DNA of 64,000 bases from JAYEHL01 sp041653935 (GTDB lineage Bacteria; Chloroflexota; Dehalococcoidia; E44-bin15). The translations under genes were made by a program, and so were the position numbers. Location of the stretch: NCBI GenBank assembly GCA_041653935.1, contig JBAZEO010000001.1, positions 1-64,000 on the forward strand, read 5' to 3'. This document shows positions 25,395 through 33,306 of this stretch, piece after piece. Below the pieces are notes generated by a model, which saw only the letters and a program-made list of their open reading frames with translations, made no database searches and was not told the origin of the DNA. Within the stretch, counting starts at the first letter, position 1. Each line of letters begins with the position of its first letter.

Positions 25395-27125
25395 TTATTT
25401 ACTTATCCTGCCCTGACCGGGCACGGCTGAGATTTTACCCTTCTCAGGGATATAATAAGGTGACGGGTACCACCATTTACCTGGCTCTGCTATTCCATCC
25501 TCTATCAAGATATGCATGAGGTTGTAAGGTATAGCCATGAGGCACAGGCCTCCGGGGTGACCGGATGTCTGGTGGCAGACATAGAGTCCATCTATTGGTG
25601 TGCGGTAGCGTCCCATTCCTGCGCCGATTATAGGGCTGTTGGCGAAGAGCTGGTCGTCGCAGTGGCGTCTGCCGCACCAGGTGCCTCCGATTAGGCTGCG
25701 GTTTCTGTGGATCATCTCGAATGGCGCCGTGGACCAGTGAATTATCACATTGTCGTCATCCAGCCCGTCGAGCGGGCCGCTGAAGGCCTTGCGCATGTAG
25801 GTTTCGACCTGTTTTTTGATCTTGTCCGCGGCGTCCGGGGCCTCAGCGTTATACTCCGGTGGTGTCGCACCTGCCTCGAAAGCTGCGGTCAGACACCCTT
25901 TAGTAACGTTTCCAGTGCATTGCTGGTCAGTAGGATCGAAGGATTGGCTCGGTGTCAGGAACCAGAGGTAACGTTCCGCTGGCACGCTCGGGTTGCCCTT
26001 GAAGGCATCCACGTCTGAGACATTTTCATAGTAGATATCTCGCGAGTCCATCGGGTAGGCGCTGCCGTAAGGGATTTCTTGGTGTCCGCTGCCAATTTTT
26101 TGCCACTTTGGCTTCCAGGATAGAGGTTTTTTCAGCAGGAACTGGGAGACCCAGAGGGTACCGCCTTTTACGCTGATATCATTTATCTTTTGCAGGAAGC
26201 CCTTGTCCAGGTGCCTCGGGCCGATGAGCTTATTGAAGGTCTGCTTGACATCACAGGCAGAGATAACTGCTTTGTCAGCCCATATCGTCTTCTCGCGGGA
26301 TGCGGCATCATCGCGCAGGCGTACGCCTACTGCCCGTCCGTTTTGCACTATGATCTCCTCGACGGGGCAGGCCGCCTTGAAGGTGGTCCCATGGGCGATG
26401 GCACAGCGGAAGATGGCATGGAAATAGCCGTGCATGCCGCCGCGGGGTATGCTCAGCGCCGCGATAAAGAGTTGCATAACATTAATGAATGCAGGTATGG
26501 CTACACCTTCCCAGTGGGCTGCGGCGCCGGACCACCATGCTGCCGAAGCTACGGTGCATTTCCATGGTTCGGTATCGAACCACTCGTCCATGAAATCAAA
26601 GAGGGTCATATTGAGTATTTCTGGGGACCATACTTCGGGGACATATTTCTTATAGACCTGCATATAGGGAATCGTGTTTTCGTTTATTTCGACATAGTCG
26701 GGGTGCGGTGGGCACCAGTTGGTGGCGCGCATCAGTTCCCTGGCGAACGGGGGGTTGCCGACCAGTCCGCTGATCTTCATGTAGCCGGCCATGTCCTTGG
26801 GACTGAGCCCGGCCACGCCGTCGGTGCATGAGAGTCCGTTGATAGCATGTCCGATAACGTCCTGCGGGTTCCAGCTCATGCGGAAGCCGTACTTCCAGAG
26901 CTCGAGCTGGTCGAAACCCGGGGCCGGGGCCGCGTACATGAGCATGGCGTGGGGGAAGAGCCTGATGCCTGCTTTAGGCTCTGCTGTCTCGCAAGAGCCT
27001 CCAGCCTCGTAGCGTTCCTCCAGCACGCAGACCTTCAGTCCGCACTTGGAGAGATATGCCGCGAGCGCCGTACCGTTGGGACCGCCGCCAACAATGACGA
27101 TGTCAAAGCGTGAATCTTCGGTCAT
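25395..27125 (-). CDS. FAD-dependent phytoene-desaturase-like oxidoreductase (paralogue 5)
   Basis: The 576-aa protein has the FAD loop GGGPNG (13-18), then VLEERYEAGGSCETAE. Near the C-terminus it has GLYVCHQTSGHPGGLCLMAIPYN in the place of the usual GDxxxGG FAD contact. It is the second gene of the transcript that begins with the SCP2-like gene. Adjacent placement with a lipid-carrier-like protein supports a hydrophobic substrate. The reaction is not known. Confidence 0.84.
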   Translation of the reverse strand: MTEDSRFDIVIVGGGPNGTALAAYLSKCGLKVCVLEERYEAGGSCETAEPKAGIRLFPHAMLMYAAPAPGFDQLELWKYGFRMSWNPQDVIGHAINGLSCTDGVAGLSPKDMAGYMKISGLVGNPPFARELMRATNWCPPHPDYVEINENTIPYMQVYKKYVPEVWSPEILNMTLFDFMDEWFDTEPWKCTVASAAWWSGAAAHWEGVAIPAFINVMQLFIAALSIPRGGMHGYFHAIFRCAIAHGTTFKAACPVEEIIVQNGRAVGVRLRDDAASREKTIWADKAVISACDVKQTFNKLIGPRHLDKGFLQKINDISVKGGTLWVSQFLLKKPLSWKPKWQKIGSGHQEIPYGSAYPMDSRDIYYENVSDVDAFKGNPSVPAERYLWFLTPSQSFDPTDQQCTGNVTKGCLTAAFEAGATPPEYNAEAPDAADKIKKQVETYMRKAFSGPLDGLDDDNVIIHWSTAPFEMIHRNRSLIGGTWCGRRHCDDQLFANSPIIGAGMGRYRTPIDGLYVCHQTSGHPGGLCLMAIPYNLMHILIEDGIAEPGKWWYPSPYYIPEKGKISAVPGQGRISK

Positions 27126-27158
27126 GAGACCTCCTTCAATATATCTTAGAAATATATC

Positions 27159-27581
27159 TTAGAACTCGAGACCGGGCAGACTGCCTTGAATATCCAGTAG
27201 GGTGGTCATGCCTGCCATGTTGGATATCAATGCGGTCATATCACCTTCTATACGCATGGAGCCAAGTGCTGCAAGCATCGGGAGTTTCTTGGTTGAGACC
27301 TGGACCATTACGTCGTACGGTCCGGCGACTTTCGCGGCGTATTTCTTGTCCAGAGGCTCCGTCCTTAAATCACTTGGGGCAGGTTTGACAGCGAGGGTAT
27401 TTTCTACTAATTTTCCGTTATCAAAACCTATTTTCATTTGGCGGTCTTCTTTTCCGGGGCAATCGGTTACCAGGAGAATGAATTTGAGGTTTACACCTTT
27501 AAGTTTAGTCTTGATTGCGGGATCGGTATTAATCATCTTCTCTGTCTGGTCCGACATTTCCTTGGTGAAAAACTTTACCAT
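27159..27581 (-). CDS. SCP2-like sterol/lipid-binding domain protein
   Basis: The 140-aa single-domain protein has the SCP2-type pattern: a short amphipathic start, LKFILLVTDCPGKEDRQMKI in a central sheet, YDVMVQVSTKKL, then a hydrophobic C-terminal helix region with LPGLEF. SCP2 domains bind fatty acids, acyl-CoA, sterols and other lipids. GGGAGGT precedes the ATG. It is the first gene of the minus-strand cluster, directly upstream of flavoproteins 5 and 4, and may deliver or store their substrate. The assignment is by pattern only. Confidence 0.65.
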   Translation of the reverse strand: MVKFFTKEMSDQTEKMINTDPAIKTKLKGVNLKFILLVTDCPGKEDRQMKIGFDNGKLVENTLAVKPAPSDLRTEPLDKKYAAKVAGPYDVMVQVSTKKLPMLAALGSMRIEGDMTALISNMAGMTTLLDIQGSLPGLEF

Positions 27582-28065
27582 TGTACCTCCCTTTAATTCT
27601 ACTTAAATTCGTCCATTTTGCGACACACCGTGACAAAAAGTACCATACCAAGTTCCAAAAAGCAAGTCTTATTTTAATCCACTAAAGCATATTGGAAAAC
27701 TATGGCATCTATGAAATGAATTATTGGCTGCAGAAAGCATTTTTACCACTTTCTTATTCTAAAGTCAACAGGCAATTCGTTATTGCAGTCATATTTTAGA
27801 GGTGATAAAGAATTATGATTTTACCAGTATTATTTTTCACTGTGCTATCTAATGCTGAAAAGATGATGCACGATGATAATTTATATTTAATAAAGTAATA
27901 TTTAATGAAATGAACGATTATTTATGAATAGTTTACTACATATGTATATTTTATCTTGACATCAACTTGAAATAGATGATATATTTCCTTTTTGGCAGGG
28001 CATATATCAGAATCCAATCAAAGCTTATTTCACCAGTTATCTCATTTAGATGAAAGGAGAGCATT
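27582..28065. other. Divergent intergenic region between the two catabolic blocks
   Basis: This 484-bp AT-rich region holds the promoters of the minus-strand SCP2/flavoprotein operon and the plus-strand aldehyde oxidoreductase operon. I see no credible small gene. Shared regulation of the two blocks from here is plausible. Confidence 0.55.
27956..27985 (+). promoter_or_regulatory. Promoter of the aldehyde:ferredoxin oxidoreductase operon
   Basis: A perfect TTGACA (27956-27961) and TATATT (27980-27985, 5 of 6) are spaced by 18 bp, 80 bp before the start of the gene at 28066. Confidence 0.6.
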
Positions 28066-29940
28066 ATGGCAGGTTTTGAGGGTAAAATGCTGGAGGTAAA
28101 TCTCGGTAAGGGTTCTATTTCAAACTCCACAGTCAGTAAAGACATTATTCGCAAATACATCGGCGGCAGCGGATTGGGCGCAAAATTGATGTTTGACAGG
28201 GTTGATCCTAAGGTCGATCCATTATCTCCCCAGAATACACTTTTCATATTAACAGGTCCGACGAGCGGACTTAGTGTGCCGGGTGGGGCTCGATTTTCAA
28301 TCTGCGCTAAGTCGCCTCTCACTAATATGTTTGGTGAAAGCAACAGCGGAGGTACTTTTGCAACGGAGCTTAAGCAGGCTGGCTGGGATGGCATTATAGT
28401 TGAAGGGGCTTCTAATAAGCCTGTATATATATTAATAGAGGATGGTAAGGCTGAGATTAAAGATGCCTCGAACCTGTGGGGCAAAAATACGCAGGAAACA
28501 GTTGATATTCTAACGAAGCGGCATGAGCAGCAGGAAGGGAAAAAACCAGTTAAGGTGTTGTCGATTGGTATAGCTGGAGAGAAGCTGGTCAGGTTTGCTT
28601 GTGTCTGTAACGACAAGAAGGATTTTGCGGGCCGATGTGGGATGGGTGCGGTTATGGGCTCCAAGAAGCTCAAAGCTGTAGTTGTGCGTGGTAGCGGCAA
28701 AATTCCCATGGTAGACCAGGAAAAATTCAACGAGCTGCGTAAAACTGCTCTTAATAAAGCGAAGGAGGACATGATCTGTCAGGTCCTCGGTGCGCAGGGC
28801 ACTAACGCTGCGCTTGGGATAAGTGCAATGCTGGGAGATTTGCCGGCAAAGAACTGGGCCCTGGGCGATAACATGGCTATTGCTGGAGGGATCGATGGAG
28901 GCCATCTGAGCGGCCCTCCGTTCTTTTTGGGTAACACGTCATGCCATGGCTGTATGGTGGGCTGTAAACGGCATGTGACTATCCCTGACGGTCTGTATAA
29001 GGGCGATGTGGCCGAAGGTCCCGAGTATGAGGGCGTGGCTATCCTGGGTAGTTCACTCATGATCGGGGACATGGCTGCAATTATCAGAATGAATGATCTA
29101 TGTAATGATTATGGTATGGATGTCATCTCCTGTGGCGGGACTATAGCGATGGCTATGGACTGTTTTGAACAGGGCATTCTAACGGTTAAAGATACAGGCG
29201 GTATAGAACTAAAATGGGGAGACCATGCAACGGTCGTGAAGTTAATAGAAATGATTGCCAACCGCAAAGGTTTCGGAGACCTGCTGGCCGAAGGCTCCAA
29301 GAGGGCTGCTGAAAAGATAGGCAAGGGCGCTATTGACTACTCTGTTTCTGTAAAGGGCATGGAGGTTCCCGGCCATGATCCCAGGGCCAATTTTCTTCTA
29401 GGGCTTGCATATGCTACGGGGTCTCGTGGCGCCTGCCATACCGCCGATCCTTCTTATAGCATCGGCACGGGAATTTTTGCGTGGCCTGATATAGGGATTA
29501 ACATGGGTGTAAATGTGAAGCAGAACGAGGGCGCAGCGATTGTAGTTAAGCACGGCCAAGATCTTGGCGCGATATACAATTCAATGACTATATGTTATAT
29601 GGTGGTTTCAACTCTCAATGGAGAAATTGTAAGCGGCATGTTAAACGCCATTACCGGATTCGATTATACTTTCAAGGAATTGGAGGAATGCGGGGAGCGG
29701 ATCTGGCATATGAAGAGGGGATTAAGCAATCTCATGGGTATAACGGCTGCGGATGACAAGTTACCAAAGCGACTGTTGACCCCAAATAAAGACGGCGGCG
29801 CAGCCGGCTTGGCTCCTAACCTTGATCTGATGTTGAAGGAATACTATCCGGCAAGAGGGCTTGCTGCTGATGGACGTCCGACTAAGGAGACGTTAAGCAG
29901 ATTGGGATTGAATGATCTGTCGTCAAAGTTATATAAGTAA
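28066..29940 (+). CDS. Tungsten-type aldehyde:ferredoxin oxidoreductase
   Basis: The 624-aa protein is a full-length AOR-family enzyme. It opens with GKMLEVNLGKGSIS and continues with PTSGLSVPGGARF and ESNSGG, which contact the pterin cofactor, and RCGMGAVMGSKKLKAVVV. The [4Fe-4S] ligands are Cys293, Cys296 and Cys300 (CHGCMVGC) plus Cys457 (GACHTAD). Family members oxidise aldehydes to carboxylates and reduce ferredoxin, using a bis-pterin tungsten or molybdenum centre. AAGGAGAG precedes the ATG. It heads a plus-strand block with an SDR, a polyferredoxin-like protein, CaiB/BaiF, and an HMGS-like/thiolase module. The resulting acid could be activated by the CoA-transferases. Confidence 0.93.
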   Translation: MAGFEGKMLEVNLGKGSISNSTVSKDIIRKYIGGSGLGAKLMFDRVDPKVDPLSPQNTLFILTGPTSGLSVPGGARFSICAKSPLTNMFGESNSGGTFATELKQAGWDGIIVEGASNKPVYILIEDGKAEIKDASNLWGKNTQETVDILTKRHEQQEGKKPVKVLSIGIAGEKLVRFACVCNDKKDFAGRCGMGAVMGSKKLKAVVVRGSGKIPMVDQEKFNELRKTALNKAKEDMICQVLGAQGTNAALGISAMLGDLPAKNWALGDNMAIAGGIDGGHLSGPPFFLGNTSCHGCMVGCKRHVTIPDGLYKGDVAEGPEYEGVAILGSSLMIGDMAAIIRMNDLCNDYGMDVISCGGTIAMAMDCFEQGILTVKDTGGIELKWGDHATVVKLIEMIANRKGFGDLLAEGSKRAAEKIGKGAIDYSVSVKGMEVPGHDPRANFLLGLAYATGSRGACHTADPSYSIGTGIFAWPDIGINMGVNVKQNEGAAIVVKHGQDLGAIYNSMTICYMVVSTLNGEIVSGMLNAITGFDYTFKELEECGERIWHMKRGLSNLMGITAADDKLPKRLLTPNKDGGAAGLAPNLDLMLKEYYPARGLAADGRPTKETLSRLGLNDLSSKLYK

Positions 29941-29987
29941 TGTATAGCCTTTAGTTGATTAAGAAAATCGAGGAGGGCGTTACGAAA

Positions 29988-30998
29988 GTGCTTATTACAG
30001 GCGGAACAGGATTGCTTGGCGGACACCTTGTGGAAAGAATGGCTCAGCAAGGTCATCAAGTTCGCGCGCTTGTGCGCAAAACGTCGAATATAGAACATCT
30101 GAAGACGACAGGGGCTGAGATTGTTTACGGCAATGTGGAGGATTATGACAGCCTGGTAGCTGCTGCTAAGGGCATGGATGTAGTGATTCATGCCGCAGCA
30201 AGGGTCTTGCCGGGTTGGGGAGAGTGGAGGGATTTTGAGTCCTGCATAGTTGAAGGCACTGAAAATATACTTAACGCCAGTATCGCGGCCGGGGTGAAAA
30301 AGTTTGTTTACGTCAGTTCGGGCACTGTTGTAGGCAAGGCTGCCTTGGGCGATAAGCCTGCGGATGAAAGCGCTCCTTACCTGGAGATTAAGCCTACACG
30401 TGAAGCCTTTTACGATTGTGCTAAAGCAAAGGCTGAACAGACTGTCCTCGATTATCATAAGCAAGGCAAGATATCCGCTACTGTTGTCAGGCCATGCATG
30501 ATTTACGGACCTCGCTGCAGGCTTCTTACAGATCGGATATACACCTACGTGAAGATATTCCCAGTATTGCCGGGCAATGCCATGGCTAAGACAGCGCTGG
30601 TGCATGTGCACGATGTCGCTGATTGCATCATTCTGGCGGCGACAAGTGAAAAGGCCGGCGGACAAATATACAATATATCGCCGGAGGGGGTAGTCACCTT
30701 CCGTGATTTTATCAATTCCATGGCTAAAGCTACGGGCAAACCCGAATTCAAAATTGCTATTCCCCTTTGGTTAGTATTTTCATCGGCTGCGGTCATAGAA
30801 ATGTGGGGCAGGCTGATAAGATCTGAAGATGCTCCATTTCTTACGCGTTCCGATATTAAATTTGTCAGGGATGGCATGTACATAGACAGCACCAAAGCAA
30901 GAAAGGAGCTGGGCTGGCAACCCAAGATATCCATTGAGGAAGGTTGCCGCCAGTATGTTGAGTGGCGGAAAGCGGAGAAGAAAAAGAAACGTCGGTGA
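29988..30998 (+). CDS. Extended SDR (NAD-dependent epimerase/3-beta-HSD-like)
   Basis: The 336-aa protein has the extended-SDR nucleotide motif GGTGLLGG near the start and the catalytic YxxxK (Tyr142, Lys146). The HVHDVADCI and C-terminal KARKELGWQPKISIEEG segments are typical of epimerase/3-beta-hydroxysteroid dehydrogenase/dihydroflavonol-4-reductase relatives. I prefer the GTG at 29988, which places the fold directly at the N-terminus and follows AGGAGG (11 bp spacing). A TTG at 29955 has no ribosome site. It probably oxidises or reduces a ring or chain hydroxyl. A sterol-type substrate is possible but not shown. Confidence 0.82.
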   Translation: MLITGGTGLLGGHLVERMAQQGHQVRALVRKTSNIEHLKTTGAEIVYGNVEDYDSLVAAAKGMDVVIHAAARVLPGWGEWRDFESCIVEGTENILNASIAAGVKKFVYVSSGTVVGKAALGDKPADESAPYLEIKPTREAFYDCAKAKAEQTVLDYHKQGKISATVVRPCMIYGPRCRLLTDRIYTYVKIFPVLPGNAMAKTALVHVHDVADCIILAATSEKAGGQIYNISPEGVVTFRDFINSMAKATGKPEFKIAIPLWLVFSSAAVIEMWGRLIRSEDAPFLTRSDIKFVRDGMYIDSTKARKELGWQPKISIEEGCRQYVEWRKAEKKKKRR

Positions 30999-31035
30999 AC
31001 AGCCGTTGGAAAATTGAAGGAAATAATGTAAACTG

Positions 31036-31068
31036 GATAACGGGGAGAGCAATCACCCCGTTATCTTT
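31036..31068 (+). terminator. Hairpin between SDR and iron-sulfur protein genes
   Basis: A perfect 10-bp stem (gataacgggg with ccccgttatc, 10-nt loop) is followed by TTTGT. It lies 38 bp past the SDR stop and 18 bp before the next start, so it may be a terminator or an attenuator that lowers expression of downstream genes. Confidence 0.55.
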
Positions 31069-31085
31069 GTGAAAAGGGGGAAATT

Positions 31086-32015
31086 ATGGATCCAGTAACA
31101 AAGGCCCTCTATGATTCTTACTCCCAGGAAAACAAGAGCGACTTCTTTTCAGCCTATGTCTATATGAAATACATTGACTATTTTCTTGTTCAAGCTTTGA
31201 AAATACAGGGACAGAATCCGAAAGAGCCTGCGGAGCTACCGGAAGACGGGATAGATGAAATGGTCCAATCGGTGGTTCAGCGTATCGCAGAAAATGCAGG
31301 AACGCTGGATACTAGCTATTATCATGGCAAGGTGGTGAAGATCCAGGATGCGGTTAAGCTAGTTACTCAGAAAGATCCTGTTAAACTGTCCCCGCCCGAG
31401 GCGGTGATTCCATTCAAAGTAGCTAGGGATATTGTATTGGATAATCCGACATCGATAGCGGTGGGAATATGCGCCTGCCGTGCGGCTTCCCCTAGCCCCT
31501 GTCTTCCACCGGATAAGCAGGAAGTTTGCCTTATTATTGGAGATCCATACGCTTCATTCATAGCTGAGAAGAGTCCGCTATTCCGCAAATGTACGCAGGA
31601 AGAGGCTGTTGAAGTGATCGAAGCAGCTCATAAACGTGGTGATGTGTCCTTCGCGTATTTTAAGAAGGATATGGGTAATAGATTCTTTGCAATTTGTAAC
31701 TGCTGCAATTGCTGCTGTCAAGGTGTAAAGGCATGGAATACGTTTAGCGGCATGATTCCGATCATCGCGCCGTCAGGCTATGTTGCCAAAGTCAGTGACG
31801 ATTGTAACGGATGCGGCAGCTGCGATGGTAAGTGCCGTTTCGGTGCGATTACTCTGGGGAATCAGGTAGCTGTAATCGATAAGGCGAAGTGTATGGGTTG
31901 CGGTGTCTGCGAGGATGTGTGTCCAATTGGAGCTATCAGGCTGGAGCGCGATAAATCCAAGGGCGATCCACTTGATCTGGATGAATTAAAGAAGTTACAA
32001 AGCTCTAAGAAATAG
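31086..32015 (+). CDS. Cysteine-rich protein with two C-terminal [4Fe-4S] ferredoxin motifs
   Basis: The 309-aa protein ends with two ferredoxin motifs (CNGCGSCDGKCRFG and CMGCGVCEDVCPIG). Upstream it has further cysteine groups: CACRAASPSPC with another Cys downstream, and the dense run CNCCNCCCQG near residue 205. The N-terminal 130 residues look like a helical domain without known motifs. It is probably an electron-transfer protein that could bind extra clusters or metal through the upstream cysteines. It is in the aldehyde oxidoreductase block, separated from the SDR by a hairpin and from the CaiB/BaiF gene by 17 bp. Confidence 0.75.
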   Translation: MDPVTKALYDSYSQENKSDFFSAYVYMKYIDYFLVQALKIQGQNPKEPAELPEDGIDEMVQSVVQRIAENAGTLDTSYYHGKVVKIQDAVKLVTQKDPVKLSPPEAVIPFKVARDIVLDNPTSIAVGICACRAASPSPCLPPDKQEVCLIIGDPYASFIAEKSPLFRKCTQEEAVEVIEAAHKRGDVSFAYFKKDMGNRFFAICNCCNCCCQGVKAWNTFSGMIPIIAPSGYVAKVSDDCNGCGSCDGKCRFGAITLGNQVAVIDKAKCMGCGVCEDVCPIGAIRLERDKSKGDPLDLDELKKLQSSKK

Positions 32016-32032
32016 TTTAGGAAGGAAGTCTA

Positions 32033-33205
32033 ATGTCGCCGCAAGCGCTTGAAGGTATAAAGATACTCGATCTGGCATGGCTTGGCCCCGGTCCTTTTTG
32101 CTCCTTCATGCTGGGTGATCTGGGAGCAGATATAATCAAGATTTTTGATGCCAATCCGGCAAAGCGGGGCGGGCCGGTCATGATGCTGTTCGATTCATCT
32201 CGCCCAGGGTTGCGCAACTGCCGCAATATGGGACTGGACCTTAAGTCCGATGTCGGAAAGCAGGTCTTCAGGGATATGGCTAAGTCTGCTGACGTTGTGA
32301 TGGAGGGTTTCAGACCGGGTGTCGTGAAACGTCTCGGAGTCGATTACGATACTTTAAAAAAGATCAATCCGAAAATCGTTTACGCGTCTCTATCCGGATA
32401 TGGTCAGTATGGTCCCTATCGCGATATGGTGGGCCATGATATCAACTACATCGCATATAGCGGCCTGCTTGGTCTCACCGGCCAGGCGGGCGGCAAGCCG
32501 ACCCTTCCCGGCACGGTAATAGGGGACTTCACCGGCGGCATGTCGGCGGCGGTCGGGATACTGGCGGCGCTTGTTTCCAGAGGCAAGACCGGCAAGGGGC
32601 AGTATATCGATATGTCCATGACTGATGCAGTTGTGGAAATGGCGGGAATGCAGATCAACCCGTATGTTTTCACCCATACTGCTGTGCCGAAGCGCGGCGA
32701 TACGATGTTTACCGGGCATTTCCCCTGGTATAATGTTTACGAGACTAAGGACGGCAAGTATATCAGCATCGGGTCTCTTGAGCCGTGGTTCTTCGCCAAC
32801 CTCTGCCAGTTGCTTGGCTGTGATGAATATATTCCATATGAGTTCGATGAGGGCGAGAAGCGCAAGGAGATGTTTGAGGCCTTCCGCAAAAAGTTCCTGA
32901 CCAAGACACGTGATGAGTGGATGGCGATTCTTAAGCAGAAGGACACTTGTGCTGCGCCTGTTTATGATATCGATGAATTGGAGAAAGACCCGCACCTGGT
33001 GGCGCGTAAGATGATCGTCGAGGTTGATCATCCTATGCATGGCAAGATCAAGACTGTGGGTTCCATGCATAAGCTCTCCGACTCTCCGTTTAAAGTGCGC
33101 AACTGGAGCACGCACTTCGGACAGCATACAGATGAGATCATGCGCGAGCTCGGTTACGATGACGCCAAGATTGCGGAGCTGCGCAAGGCGGTGGTGATCG
33201 GCTAG
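32033..33205 (+). CDS. CaiB/BaiF (class III) CoA-transferase (third copy)
   Basis: The 390-aa protein carries the class III signatures: IKILDLAWLGPGPFCSFMLGDLG, VVMEGFRPGVVKRLGVDY, GKGQYIDMSMTDAV and the closing FGQHTDEIMRELGYD. AGGAAGG precedes the ATG. Unlike the 17653/18887 pair it stands alone and is likely homomeric. It lies between the iron-sulfur protein and the HMGS-like fusion, so it may load CoA onto the acid made by the aldehyde oxidoreductase; this order of steps is inference. Confidence 0.92.
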   Translation: MSPQALEGIKILDLAWLGPGPFCSFMLGDLGADIIKIFDANPAKRGGPVMMLFDSSRPGLRNCRNMGLDLKSDVGKQVFRDMAKSADVVMEGFRPGVVKRLGVDYDTLKKINPKIVYASLSGYGQYGPYRDMVGHDINYIAYSGLLGLTGQAGGKPTLPGTVIGDFTGGMSAAVGILAALVSRGKTGKGQYIDMSMTDAVVEMAGMQINPYVFTHTAVPKRGDTMFTGHFPWYNVYETKDGKYISIGSLEPWFFANLCQLLGCDEYIPYEFDEGEKRKEMFEAFRKKFLTKTRDEWMAILKQKDTCAAPVYDIDELEKDPHLVARKMIVEVDHPMHGKIKTVGSMHKLSDSPFKVRNWSTHFGQHTDEIMRELGYDDAKIAELRKAVVIG

Positions 33206-33306
33206 TAGCCGATATTACTTATGGGGCACAGTGTTTATGCAGGCATGGTCGAAGTGCCTCTTAAACTTAAATATACTGTTAGTGAAATAAAGAAGGAGGT
33301 GTATTG

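Noticed and set aside
9965..27581. Carotenoid biosynthesis cluster
   Set aside because: The flavoproteins resemble phytoene desaturase, but no phytoene synthase, cyclase or prenyl-diphosphate synthase is present and the neighbours are CoA-ester enzymes.
27951..28772. 273-codon minus-strand frame across the start of the aldehyde oxidoreductase
   Set aside because: It is antisense to a full-length AOR gene with all cluster ligands and has low-complexity, unconvincing composition.
29844..30665. 273-codon minus-strand frame across the SDR gene
   Set aside because: It is antisense to a well-supported extended SDR and carries no motif of its own.
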